A DNA stretch of 64,000 nt from Costus lasius (Eukaryota; Streptophyta; Magnoliopsida; Zingiberales; Costaceae), in contig CM050454.1 of assembly GCA_027563935.2 (NCBI GenBank), positions 51,054,596-51,118,595 of the forward strand. The letters run 5' to 3'. The notes under the pieces were generated by a model that saw only the letters and a program-made list of their open reading frames with translations, had not been told where the DNA came from and did no database searches. Positions 1 to 10,364 of this stretch are shown here, piece after piece (position 1 is the first letter of the stretch; each line of letters begins with the position of its first letter). A program made the position numbers and the translations under genes.

Positions 1-1260
1 AAGGAGCAGAAGTTCCTTGCGCAAGAGTTCGAAAGTCAGCTTAAGGTGGGCCTCACAGCTACGGCTATAGATGAGGATGTTGTCAAAGTAGACGACCAGG
101 AATTTTCCCATATAAGGTTTCAACACCTAGCTCATCAAACGCTTAAAAGTCGAAGGGGTGTTGGTGAGATTGATGGGCATAACCAACCATTCGTAGAGGC
201 CATCCTTCGTCTTGAAGTCTTTCTTCCACTCATCCCCTTTGCGGATGCGGACTTGGTGGTAGCCGCTCCGAAGGTCGAGCTTGCTGAACCAACATGACCC
301 AGATATGAGATCGAGCATGTTGTCGAGTCGTCGGATGGGAAACCAGTGCTTGACGGTGATGCGATTGATTGCCCGACAAACAATACACATGCGCCAAGAT
401 CCCTCCTTCTTAGGCATGAGAAGGGCCGGGATAGCGCAAGGGCAAAGGCTCTCACGGATGAAGCCTTTACCGAGGAGGTCAACAACTTGCCTCTTGAGCT
501 CCGTGTTCTTAGTGGGGTTAAGGCGATGGTGAGGCAAATTGGGCAATGATGCCCCGAGTACAAGGTCGATCACGTGCTGGATATCGCGGTCAAGGGGAAG
601 GCCGGAGGGAAGGACGACCAGAGAGATGTCTGAAAACTCCATAAAGAGGGCTGCGACTTCCTCGAGCACCATGGGTGCTAAAAGGGGTGGGTTGCAGGAA
701 ACTCGTGCACCATGAGAGCATGGACCACCTTGGTCTCATGGGCCTCACGGACTAGTGCATAAGGGTGAGTGACTTAGGAGCAGGCAGGGTCGGCGGAGTA
801 GATGTGATGACCCCCTTGGATGTGGAAGCTCACAGCTCCTTGGGCGGAGCTGGGGTCATGCAGATTTTCCAACCCCCGTGCTGGAAGACGTAAATATTGG
901 AGCACCCATAGTGGATGATGTCGCGGTCATAGAGCCATGGACAGTCAAGGAGGACATGAGCGACATCCTTGGAGGTGACGTTGCATCACACCTTGTCGGT
1001 GTAGTCCCCAAAGTAGATGGGGACTTGGCAATGGTGGATGATGGGAAGGCTCAAGGTATCGACCCAAGCGATCGAGTAAGGCTTGGGGTGTGGTTCCAAA
1101 GCGAGGCCAAAATGGGTAACTGCAGACCTTGACATAACGTTGAGGGTGCTACCTCCATCAATCACTATTTTACACTAGTGACCGTTACACTTAACGTAAG
1201 TGTAGAAGATATTCGTGCGTTTCCAGTCCTCAGACGGAGGAGGGGAGTGGACTAGGGTGC
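1..1260 (-). pseudogene. G1 pol fragment: protease and N-terminal reverse transcriptase
   Basis: Read on the minus strand. Around 1190-1130 the translation contains IDGGST, a protease active-site-like motif of chromoviral type, followed by a segment ending RDIIHYGCSNIYVFQHGG. From about 672 to 127 it is a clear gypsy reverse transcriptase: the palm segment FSKLDLRSGYHQVRI carries the first catalytic aspartate, and LVMPINLTNTPSTFKRLM follows it. Past a frameshift near 127 the catalytic box reads [10 protein letters not shown], so the usual FDD is FDN. Stops and frameshifts break the gene in several places. The substitution, the breaks and the nested insertions all say it is dead. Family assignment is secure; the protease boundary is approximate. 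Confidence 0.8.
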
Positions 1261-2135
1261 AACGAACGACCGCCATGGTGAGTCATGGGCTCAGCTGCTC
1301 ATCCGAGTAGCATTGTGGGCCAACCTCTTGGGCCGGAGGCGGGCCGCGAGGGGTAGGGGGCTGAGAGTCGCGACACTCGGGTGCAATGTGCAAGGAGCGA
1401 CGGGGGCAATCCCGGTTGAAGTGACCAGTTTGGTGACAATGTCAACACGGACCCGGGGGAACAATCGAGATGGGTGCCTTGCCTTCTCGTCCCAGGTCAA
1501 GCGAGGCAGAGGTGCATCGCGGGGTGGATCTCGCGGGGGTCGACGAGGACCAGCGTGGGTCGGACATGGCGGAGCCTCAAACTGAGGAGGCGGGACTGGC
1601 GCTGGAGGCGCATAAACGGGTCATCACAAAGGGGTTGGCTCAACGCGATGATGGTGACAGCGCAAATCTTGCCCAATCTTGTGAGCATGATGGAGGACTA
1701 GGATGACCAAGTCCAGCACATAAGTCTGTAAGGCGCGCCGGATCTCCTCGCGGAGACCATTTCGGAAATGGGATAAGGTGAAAGTGGGGTCCTCCTGACG
1801 GTTGCAGCGGATTCCGAGATCATCGAAGCGAGTGTGGTACTCGTCGACGGAGTCAGACCCTTGTGAAATGGCGCAATAGGAATCGAGAAGACACTACCTA
1901 TACGTGGGTGGGACATACTTCTCCTTATGGGGATAGCACATCTCCTCCCACAAAGTGATAGGGGGTAAGTGCTGATCTACAAGTTGACGCTCGACGTTCA
2001 TCCAATACAATCGAGCGGGTCCGGTTAATAGGAGATGAACGTAATTGACATTAAGGTGATCAGACATCGCACTCCACTCGATGTAGTTGTCTACGGCCGC
2101 AGCCCAATCGAGGAATACACGAGGGTCTAAGCTGT
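1261..2135 (-). pseudogene. G1 gag, C-terminal two thirds
   Basis: Minus-strand gag of the chromovirus. Just after the T1 insertion site the reading is DPRVFLDWAAAVDNYIEWSA. Further on, SVDEYHTRFDDLGIRCNRQE (about 1800-1860) and LSHFRNGLREEIRRALQTYV are typical of the retrotransposon gag capsid region. A CCHC zinc knuckle of form C-x-H-C-x4-H-x4-C lies at about 1405-1452, with its second position turned into a TGA stop. A basic, proline-rich linker precedes it. Gag packages the element RNA in virus-like particles. This copy has several stops and frameshifts. The start of the gene is at 47499 on the minus strand, separated from here by two nested insertions. Confidence 0.75.
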
Positions 2136-3547
2136 TGATACGCTCCGCAAGTGTACGGATTTATCAAAGTAATAAAAAAAAATTATCATTCCCAACGAGG
2201 ATTAGGTGGTTAAGTACTAACTCTTCAACTCATTTGGATCTAGGTAGAACCAAATGATGGGTTGTGTTGAACTCTAAGTACGAGCAATATCAGAAACAAC
2301 GTTAAGGGGGGTTTCAATTTTAGGAAGATCGGGATGTTAGAGTTTCACCACACTAACAAATACGAATGAAGTAAAGATAGCTCCTTGATTAGAAAATATT
2401 CATCATGAAAGGAACTTTTCCTAGTGTGCGGACTACCTCCTCCCAGAGTGTAATCCGGTATCGAATTACGTTAACTCCCTACTCTTGTGACAGTTAACAT
2501 AACTAGACCCCTTAAGTTCTATGAAAAGCTTATTAAATCCTTCAGATGAATCCAATCTACTACCGTGATTGGATTTGAATGTTCGATTAAAATAGATCGG
2601 ACATTGCGATTCACCTCCCGGTACTTCTCTCATCGCCTAATACGCAATTATACGCGGCCAGTGTAAATGACGATCTAAACACAATTTCAATCAAATCATG
2701 ACAAAATTATCATACAAAAGAGTGAGAATACAGATTAATTCATAAATGTCAGCGGGCTAAACCCTTAATCCCGAAATAAGAGTCTACTCGCTCATGTTCT
2801 TAAAAGAAAGAATGTTTATACGATGAACAAGATCGAATCTTCTAAAAATCGCAAGAATTTCACTAAGACAATAATTTAGTTGGCTTCCCCTCGATCTGAT
2901 GATGAAGAAGAGTCGATCAATCTTGTCTTTTGCGTGGAATCTCACTGGAATCTGCTCAGAAATTGGTAATCTGCCCTAGTCGCTGCCGCTGGTTGTCTTT
3001 GTCCAAAAAGCTCTTTTTTTTCTCAAAAAATCTGACCTTTTTTAGCTTAACCGGTCCGGAACCCATCAAGGAGCGTTTCTGCAAAGTTTGGTTCAAATCC
3101 AATTCTAATCGGGAAAGAATCGAGTGAAAAACTCGTTAGGCGAACGTTTTCACGGTCCGTAATATGTTCACAGCCATGGCCGTAAAAGTCTCTGTATGTA
3201 CAGCTTTTTGTACACAGAAAGTTTCACGGACCGTGATGGATTCACGGCTTCTGCTCGAACGCAAAATTATGGCTGACTTCATAATTACGGCCACGGCCGT
3301 AAATATTGAAATCTTCACCATTTTAGCTCCAAATTTGACATGTAAGCTCGTGATCTCCTTGGGAATCATGTTGTGGCTTCAAAACTCATGAAATTCATCA
3401 TTTTCATGCATTTTCAATAAAACTGAGAAAAGTGAAGATTTTGTGCCAAGTGAAGTAAAAAGACCAAAATTAGTACAAAATCATGAAATTAAGCCTAAAA
3501 TATAGTATAACATATAGGCAAAAATGTGGTGTAAATACAACGCATCA
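2136..3547 (-). repeat. T1 3' LTR (left copy)
   Basis: About 1.41 kb, matched by 27298-28768. It starts TGATACGCTCCGCAAGTGTA and ends AACGCATCA. The right copy is about 59 bases longer, mainly through two insertions near 28410-28470 and 28625. The part at 3140-3320 is rich in short palindromes such as TCACGGACCGTGA and TTACGGCCACGGCCGTAA. No gene lies here; a small reading frame inside is chance. Confidence 0.88.
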
Positions 3548-5061
3548 AAATACCCTAGACTTAGAATTTTGTTTGTCCTCAAGCAATACATCGATATGTA
3601 TAAAGAATGTAAAGATAAGGGGCACTCAATTGTTTCTTCATTAATAAAGTTCTTAGTCTACATTTCAGGCTATCAACTTTTCATAACTTAATTAATTCAA
3701 GAGAGATCACAATAAAAATAAATCGTCAGGAATTTACAATCCAAGAAAGATAAAATTCACTATTCATGTCATAACATTCATCCAACACATTTCAAGTATC
3801 AAATACTTTCGAGCTTAATAAATCCTCTTTAATCAATAGATAGAGATTTACTTCAAGTCACTTGGTGAAACTATAGATAAGAGATTTTCAATGCAATTTG
3901 GTCTTTAAACTATTATGTGCAATAACATTGTTTAAAGTACACTGCAGAGTAGTATAATTTAACTCATGGTTTCGGTCTTAAGTCAGCGGAGTCATCACTT
4001 AGCCTACAGCTTTCTCTTTTTCTCCATTTTTTTATTTTTTTTTATTCAGACTTCAACTCATGTCTTCAGTACCACTGCCAATTTTTCGCAGTGCCAAGTG
4101 GAGCAGTCTCTCTCTCTTTTTTTTCAATCAATTGGAGAAAGCCGACCAGTGATAACTCATAACCTCATATTATACAACCAGAGGAGTTGGAGCATCTCAA
4201 ATTAGATATGTGTATCACCAAATTTCTATCAATAGAAACTTTCTATCAGCCAAAGGAAGATAAATCAAACTTAAAATACAAAATTACTATGCACATGTCG
4301 TTTGAATATATAACATGCAATATATAAATTTTATCAATAACAGAATCGAACTTACTCAACAATTTAAGTTTACATGAAATCTCAAAAATTTCCTAAATCA
4401 TCAAGTTGAATGCCCAAAAAGTTTTCTAAGTTCAAAATTGAGGATAAAAACAATCTGGAGTATCTTTAAAAATCATAAACATTTAGAATTCATACCAATA
4501 AAGCTATGAAGGACTAGCAAAACATGAAAAAGACCCTAGACTTAAATTATTGCATGTGTATGAACATTAAATCAATGAAGGACTTCAGAAATTTTTTTTG
4601 CAAGAGTTCCCTTTGTAATATTGGCGAAACCCTATGCAATTATATCAAAAGAGCGAAACATGACTCAGAAAAATCCAGAAAATATACCAAATCAAAAATA
4701 TTCAAATTTTACATAGTAAACAAGTTTCAAAAACCAAATACCGTCATGTTTCATTAGCAAAATCTCAGTTTACCGTACTCACAAAGTTAATACCGCAAGA
4801 TTCGCAATCCAGGAACAATTCACAATTTTATCCGTAATTCTCTTGTTCATCAACTCCTTTCTTCACAAAAAGCTTTCACAATTTCCGGCAATAAAAAACA
4901 TTCATCATGAATCTTTTTGGTACAAAAATTTATGCAATCAAAATTTTAATTCGAAACAAAACAAAGACGAAAATAAGATAAAAGAAATAATAAAAATCAG
5001 AAATTTGGGTTGCCTCCCAAAAAGCACTTGTTTAGGGTCATTAGCTTGACTATAGCAATGT
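3548..5061 (-). other. T1 3' noncoding region with polypurine-like tract and hairpin
   Basis: This is 1.5 kb of AT-rich DNA between integrase and the 3' LTR. On the minus strand GCTTGAGGACAAACAAAAT (about 3571-3589) stands where the polypurine tract is expected, roughly 25 bases from the LTR. At 4073-4093 lies a stem-loop, CACTG and CAGTG around an AT-rich loop, that recurs in P and M. Athila elements often carry an env-like gene in this place; I see no convincing one here. Confidence 0.6.
5007..5050 (-). promoter_or_regulatory. Conserved post-pol motif GGGAGGCAACCC
   Basis: On the minus strand this reads GTCAAGCTAATGACCC, then about ten bases, then GGGAGGCAACCC. It starts just after the stop of the integrase gene. 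Nearly the same 45 bases follow the last gene of P (13931-13978) and M (21649-21693). The arms GGG-TTGCC and GGCAA-CCC suggest pairing. Its role is unknown to me. Confidence 0.6.
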
Positions 5062-6146
5062 TTAAGGATGTTCTGATGGATCAGAGAGAATCAAATGCAT
5101 ATCTTCTTCAACTTGTTCATCTTCAAAATAATGCTTCAAGCGTTGCCCATTTACTTTGAAACCTTCTTGTCCTTCCTTTGATATCTCTACTGTGCCATAG
5201 GGGAATACTTTATTAAAAATAAAAGGCCCTGACCAACGACTCCTTAATTTTCTTGGAAATAGTCTGAGCCACGAGTTATATAGTAAAACCTTGTCTCCTT
5301 CAAAAAATTCTTTCCTTGAAATTCGCTGATGATCCCACTTCTTAGCGCGCTCTTTATAATATTTGGGCGTTCTCATAGGCCGAATTCCTGATCTCATCTA
5401 ATTCATTTAATCAAAATTTTCTTCTTTCCTTAGCACTATTTAGGTCATATTTTAGCTTTTTCACCGCCCAATAGGCTCTGTACTGAAGCTCCACAGGTAA
5501 ATGGAAAGATTTACCATAAACAATTTGGAACGGAGACATACCCAAAAGAGTTTTGAAGGCTGTCCTATAAGCCCAAAGAGCATCATCAAGCTATAGCGCC
5601 CAGTCTTTCCTTACTCCCGACACAGTCTTTTCAAGAATTCTCTTTATTTCTCGATTTGAGACTTTCGCTTGTCCACTCATCTATGGGTGATACGGTGTAG
5701 CAATTTTGTGGTGTACCCCATACTTCCATAACTACGTGTGCTTCCATCACTAATTAGAGCTCTGGGAATACCAAATCTAGGAAAAATTACCTTTTTAAAC
5801 AACCTGGCTACAACACGCGAATCGTTAGTGGCTTCGGAGGCATCCATTTAGATACATAGTCCACACAAAGAAGGATATATTTCTTCCCACAGGAGGCAAG
5901 AAAAGGGTCCATAAAATCTATTCCCCATATGTCAAAGATTTTAATCTCTAAAATCCCGTGTTGAGGGAGTTCATCTTTTCTGGTAATATTACCGGCTCGC
6001 TGGCATTTATCACAAGATTGGATGAACTTCCTAGCATCACGAAAAATTGTCGGCCAATAGAAACTTGACTGGAGGATTTTGAATGCTATTTTTGATGCAC
6101 TGGCGTGCCCTCCATAAGGGGAAGAATGGCAATGAGATAGCACACC
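5062..6146 (-). pseudogene. T1 integrase, zinc-binding end, core and C-terminal part
   Basis: Minus strand. Integrase joins element DNA to the host chromosome. From 6143 downward the reading SHCHSSPYGGHASASK followed by CDKCQRAGN gives the HHCC zinc-binding region. IWGIDFMDPF holds the first catalytic aspartate, with VDYVSKWM after it. From 5397 to 5062 runs the C-terminal part, with [20 protein letters not shown] and a [13 protein letters not shown] end typical of Athila and Tat integrases. The stretch between, at 5400-5800, still reads as integrase (LDDALWAYRTAFKTLLGMSP) but contains stops and frameshifts. The gene is further split from its first codons by a foreign segment at 6147-6607. 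Confidence 0.85.
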
Positions 6147-6607
6147 GTGAAACTTGTGATATCCATGATTGATCTTCTAACATCAAAAGAATAATGTATA
6201 AATGTAAGCCATTAGGATGCATATTGAGCACTTAATTGAGAATTTAACTACGCGATTTCTCATTATTTTGTAAAGTGAAAACAAAGAAGAGAGAAAGGAT
6301 ATAGTGAAAGGTATAAAGAGAAAAACACCTCATGTTTTTCTTTATAGCCACCTCAAGCTTGTCATCAGGATAAGATGAACTTGGTGATGACACCTCATAC
6401 TAGGGGTGACTAATGAGGTAAAAATGAAGTAAACATATGGAAAAAAATAGGGTTTTTACTAGCAACTTCGTTTGGGCTTGGGGAAGAAGTGGTGAAGGTG
6501 GTGAAGTGACGAAGAAGACTTAGAAAAGCACAAATTTTCATAAGGCAAGTTTCTACCCTATGCCCTACATTCCATGTGAAACAGAAAAGATATTAAATAT
6601 TTTTCCT
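6147..6607. other. Insertion of unknown type inside T1 integrase
   Basis: The integrase reading breaks after EEEFCHIP (minus strand, near 6608) and resumes with HGVLSHCHSSPYGG at about 6146. The roughly 460 bases between have no integrase similarity and no long reading frame. GTGAAAC occurs near both ends (6147-6153 and 6576-6582), each followed by GATAT within a few bases. I see no clear terminal inverted repeats. It could be a small nonautonomous element or filler DNA. Confidence 0.5.
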
Positions 6608-7285
6608 AGGGATGTGACAAAACTCCTCCTCTGGCAGACACCTTCTAAACAATCTGTCTATGCATCGTCGATATAAATATGGTTCATCTCAAAAATAATG
6701 CTTAACATCTGATTTGAATTTCTTTCTCCATTGAGATGTCAGATCAGGAGGCATAATATTAGACACGAGAAAATTGTAATACCATGGTGTCGCTTGTCTT
6801 ATAACAGCAAAAAGATACTCTTCTTGAAAAGAATCATTAATCTCCAAATCATCCTCCATATCTTTTTCCATGGTTAGTTTGAACAAATGATACCACTGAA
6901 TTCTATGTCCCCTTTTTATCTTTTATTTCAAAATCAAATTCTTGTAGAAGCAATATCCATTGAATCAATCTGGGCTTTGCATCCTTCTTACTGACCAAGT
7001 ATTTAATCACCGAATGATTTGTATAGACAACAACCTTATAGTTAATATTATAAGATCAAAATTTATTAAAAGCAAAAACAATGGCAAGAAGCTCCTTTTC
7101 AGTTGTTGCATAATTAATTTGTGTCCCGTCTAAAGTCTTGCTGGCATAATAAATGGCATGGAATCTATTGTCTCTTCGTTGTCCTAACACTGCTCCCACT
7201 GCTTGGTTGCTTGCATCGCACATCAACTCATAAGGGAGTGTCTAGTCTGGAGGTTGCATGATATGTGCAGAGACAAGAGCCTTCT
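6608..7285 (-). pseudogene. T1 RNase H and start of integrase
   Basis: Minus strand. RNase H removes the RNA template during reverse transcription. The reading contains YELMCDASNQAVGAVLGQR with its catalytic aspartate, then INYATTEKELLAIVFAF with the glutamate. The third position, normally TDH, reads [13 protein letters not shown], so the aspartate is asparagine. The linking segment at 6886-6689 (EINDSFQEEYLFAVIRQATP and IMPPDLTSQWRKKFKSDVKH) is the usual Athila bridge to integrase. Stops interrupt the frame. It follows RT directly in the same polyprotein. Confidence 0.78.
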
Positions 7286-8432
7286 TTAGATTTTCAAAAG
7301 ATTCCGTGCAATCCCTGTCAAAATGACAATCATGTCCTTGCAATAAAACCCAGCGTGTCCCAGAAAACTTCGAATCCCGTTGACTGAGGTAGGTGGAGGT
7401 AATTTCTCAATAACTTCAATCTTGGCTTTATCTACTTCAATGCCTCTCTGTGAGATAAGATGCCCAAGAACAATTCCTTCTTGAACCATAAAATGACATT
7501 TTTCCCAGTTAAGAACCAAGTTCACCTCCTCGCACCTTTGCAAGACACGTGAAAAATTAGATAAACAATCATCGAATGAAGATCCATATACCGATAAATC
7601 ATCCATAAAAACATCCATAATATTTTCAATGAAATCGGAAAAAAATGGCCATCATGCATCGTTAAAAAGTGGCCGGCGCATTGCATAACCCAAAAGGCAT
7701 GCGCCTATATGCGAAAGTCCCATATGGATATGTAAAAGTAGTCTTCTCTTGATCCTCAGGATGAATAGGTATCTGGAAAAATTCTGAAAAGTCATCAAGA
7801 AAACTAAAGTAAGTATTTGTGGCCAATCGTTTGAGCATTTGGTCAATGAAAGGAAGAGGAAAGTGATCTTTCCGGGTGGCTTTATTTAATTTTCGGTAAT
7901 CGATACACATACACCACTCGGTTACCTTTCTCATCGGGATCAATTCGTTGTTTTCATTTCTTACTGCTGTAACTCCCCCTTTCTTTGGAACCACATGAAT
8001 AGGACTAACCCATTCACTTTCAGAAATTGGGTAGATCACCCCAGCGTCCAGTAACTTAAGCACTTCCTTTTTCACCACCTTCTTCATGACAGGATTCAGT
8101 CGACGGTGATACTCAATAGAAGGTTTGTTGTTTTCTTCAAGGTAAATCCCGTGCATACATAAAGAGGGGTTAATTCCATGTATATCATCCAAAGAATATC
8201 CAATTACCTTTCTGTGCCATCGAAGCTCATCAAGCAATCTTTTCATTTGAATTTGATCCAAAGTAGCATTCACAATTACCGGATATGTAGAATCTTCTCC
8301 CAAAAATTTGTATCTCAATTTTGGTGGAAGTGATTTGAGCTCTATTTTATTTGTCTTTAATGATTCAGGCTTTACCAGAATGAATTTCTCAATTTTGGCT
8401 TTATGTGGCGCAATAGTTTGTCCTGATACCAA
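7286..8432 (-). pseudogene. T1 reverse transcriptase
   Basis: Minus strand. RT copies element RNA to DNA. The 8432-7662 part holds SEWVSPIHVVPKKGG, CIDYRKLNKATRKDHFPLPF, FSFLDDFSEFFQIPIHPEDQ (first catalytic aspartate region; the usual GYSGYNQI is altered) and MPFGLCNAPATF. After a frameshift near 7650 the 7618-7286 part holds MDVFMDDLSVYGSSFDDCL, with the catalytic FMDD intact, then the thumb region with LGHLISQRGIEVDKAKIEVI and GIRSFLGHAGF. Lineage Athila is supported by these strings and by the gag and protease next to it. At least one frameshift separates the two parts. Confidence 0.88.
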
Positions 8433-8488
8433 TACTCTACATAAGCTTGAGCCTTTTCCCTCATATCCTCTTCTTCTTTTTCTCTAAT

Positions 8489-8970
8489 CTAACACACTTC
8501 CAGCAAATCTGTTTCTCTCTTTAAATCTTCCTCTCTCGTTTCCAGTTCTAAGGCATCAATATTAGAACAAGAATCTACAAAAGAGGGCTTTTTAAGGGAA
8601 GATGAAAGATCAAAATCAATGTTATTTTCACTAATATTCAAATTCAATCTTCCTCTCTTCACATCTATGACGGCGCCTGCAGTGGCTATAAATAGTCTTC
8701 CCAGAATAATGGGCAGTTTCAAGTCCTCCTCCATTTCTATCACTAGAAAGTCCACAGGTACAAAAAATTGATCGATCTTTATAGGAACATCCTCCAGTAT
8801 CCCCACAGGACGTCGAAGAGATCGATCAGCTAGTTGTAGTGAGATGGTAGTTGGCTTCATGTCACCTATGTCGAGCTTCTTGCATATCGACAAGGGCATC
8901 AAACTCACACTTGCACCCAAGTCACATAAAGCTCCTTCAAAAGACATGTCGCCAATCTAGCATGGAATTG
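8489..8970 (-). pseudogene. T1 aspartic protease
   Basis: Minus strand. The protease cuts the polyprotein. ALCDLGASVSLMPLSICKKL contains the DLGAS motif that stands for D-T/S-G in Athila elements. It is followed by TTISLQLADRSLRRPVGILE, the DVPIKIDQFFVPVDFLV strand region and LPIILGRLFIATAGAVIDVK, the usual C-terminal pattern. The frame ends at a stop at 8489; RT resumes 57 bases on, so the polyprotein is broken here. Upstream it runs into the gag-protease linker. Confidence 0.85.
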
Positions 8971-9103
8971 AGAAACTCCCTAGATCTTTCAACTTTTGGG
9001 GAATCTTGATTTGTATTATTGCACTGCATACTTCTGTAAGTGCCACAGTTCCATATTCTTCAATCTTTCACTTGTTGGATAATATGCCTTTTAAAAACTT
9101 TGC

Positions 9104-9720
9104 CTAGGTAGGCATCTGTGACAGAGCTTCTGTGAAAGGAATGTTAATGCATAATTTTTTCAATACCTCTAGGAATTTGCCAAATTGCTTATCCAACTTT
9201 GCTTTGGCTAGCCTCTGAGGAAAAGGGACAGGTGGAACATATGCAGGGGGTCCCACATAGACTTCCTCCTTCTCTTTCTCTACTGGCTCTTCCTTATTAA
9301 GCTGGGATTCTTCAAACTGCTCTTTATCAGCTATAGATGTGGGCTCTTCCTCAAGCACCTGAGGTTCATCCAATTGCTTACCACTCCTTGTGGATATCAC
9401 ACTATAGTGCTCCCTAGAGTTCTCTTCTCGTCTCCTTGAATTCCCTCCCACTATTTTATCTGCAATGCTCGCCTGTTGAGCTATCTAGCTCTCTAACACC
9501 TTGTTGTGGGTTGTCAAAACATCCACACAAGATGTTAGATGCTTATTGCATCAGTCACATCTTCATTATATTTCTTTTGTTGTACAGCAAATCCCTCTAG
9601 AAGGGTCTCCAAGTTTGACTTCTGGGGCTATCCATACTGCCTGGATTGAAAGCCCGGTGGTGGCCTGTTATTCTGCTGAGGATACTGAGGAGGAGCTTGC
9701 CCTTGATTATTGTTGTAGGA
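9104..9720 (-). pseudogene. T1 gag-protease linker region
   Basis: Minus strand. The clear part, 9451-9104, reads VISTRSGKQLDEPQVLEEEP, then a glutamate-rich stretch, then PPAYVPPVPFPQRLAKAKLD and KFLEVLKKLCINIPFTEALS. This is the standard linker between gag and protease in Athila elements. It is out of frame with the gag C-terminus at 9739, so a frameshift lies at 9450-9740, a stretch where the translation is poor. No function beyond being part of the polyprotein is implied. Confidence 0.75.
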
Positions 9721-9738
9721 TAAGTTGGGGTGGTTCCT

Positions 9739-10359
9739 TCATCTTGGATTATAAGTTGCAGAATATGGGTTGTTCACTAGTCTTTGATTAAAATTTCCCA
9801 AAGCATTGACTTGCTCCTGACTATAGTCTTCTTGGGATGAGGCTATAACCTGACAATCAGATGAATTATGCCCTGTTGTACCACACACTTCACAAGAAAC
9901 AGCATTAACAACAACTGAGGGAAAAGAAAAAGAATCCAATTTCTGCGCTAAAGAATCTACCTTTGCCGCTAGAGATGTCAAGGAATCATTACTATACTTA
10001 CCAAGTCCTGTGGAAGTAGTACCTCGCTCATTACACCAATGGTTATGGTTCATAGCCATGTCTTCAAGCAAAGTAGTTGCCTCTTCCACTCCCTTGCTCA
10101 TAATAGCCCCTCCAGTAGCAGCGTCCACCATCAACTTAGTGTTGTAGTCTAATCCATTATAGAAGATATGGATCAACACCCATTTCTCAAGCCAATGGTG
10201 CAGACACAAACGCTGGAGCTCCTTGAAGCGATCCCATGCGTCATAAAGAGATTCTCCCTCACGTTGTCCAAAACACTTAATCATTGCGCAATTGGATTAT
10301 CTTGCTAGGTGGGAAGTATTTGTTCAGAAAAGCTCTGGAAAGCTCGTCCCAAGTGGTAA
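9739..10359 (-). pseudogene. T1 gag, C-terminal half with zinc knuckle
   Basis: Minus strand. The reading starts right at the P insertion with TTWDELSRAFLNKYFPPSK, has a stop after QLRND, then continues FGQREGESLYDAWDRFKELQ and FYNGLDYNTKLMVDAATGGA, all typical of the Athila capsid. CEVCGTTGHNSSDC is a CCHC zinc knuckle that binds element RNA. The first half of the gene is at 26712-27024, so P separates LYSLPAGS from the rest. The P target site TCGAT is at 10360-10364 on this side. Confidence 0.85.
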
Positions 10360-10364
10360 TCGAT

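Larger units (their letters stand above)
1..2135 (-). mobile_element. G1: oldest element, chromovirus-like Ty3/gypsy, 3' portion
   Basis: This is the left piece of a minus-strand Ty3/gypsy element that continues at 28769-28954 and 47277-47649. The pieces join because the gag reading that ends at 28769 on the minus strand (residues DPPIFNGS) resumes at 2135 with LDPRVFLDWAAAVDNY. Order on the minus strand is LTR stub, initiator tRNA-Met primer site, gag, protease, RT, as in chromoviruses. The window begins inside RT, so RNase H, integrase and the other LTR lie outside it. Two insertions (T1 and A) sit in its gag and a third (C) in its LTR, which makes it the oldest layer. Confidence 0.85.

Noticed and set aside
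3140..3330. Palindromes in the T1 LTR as transposon terminal inverted repeats
   Set aside because: They have no target duplication or bounded insert and are part of both LTR copies.
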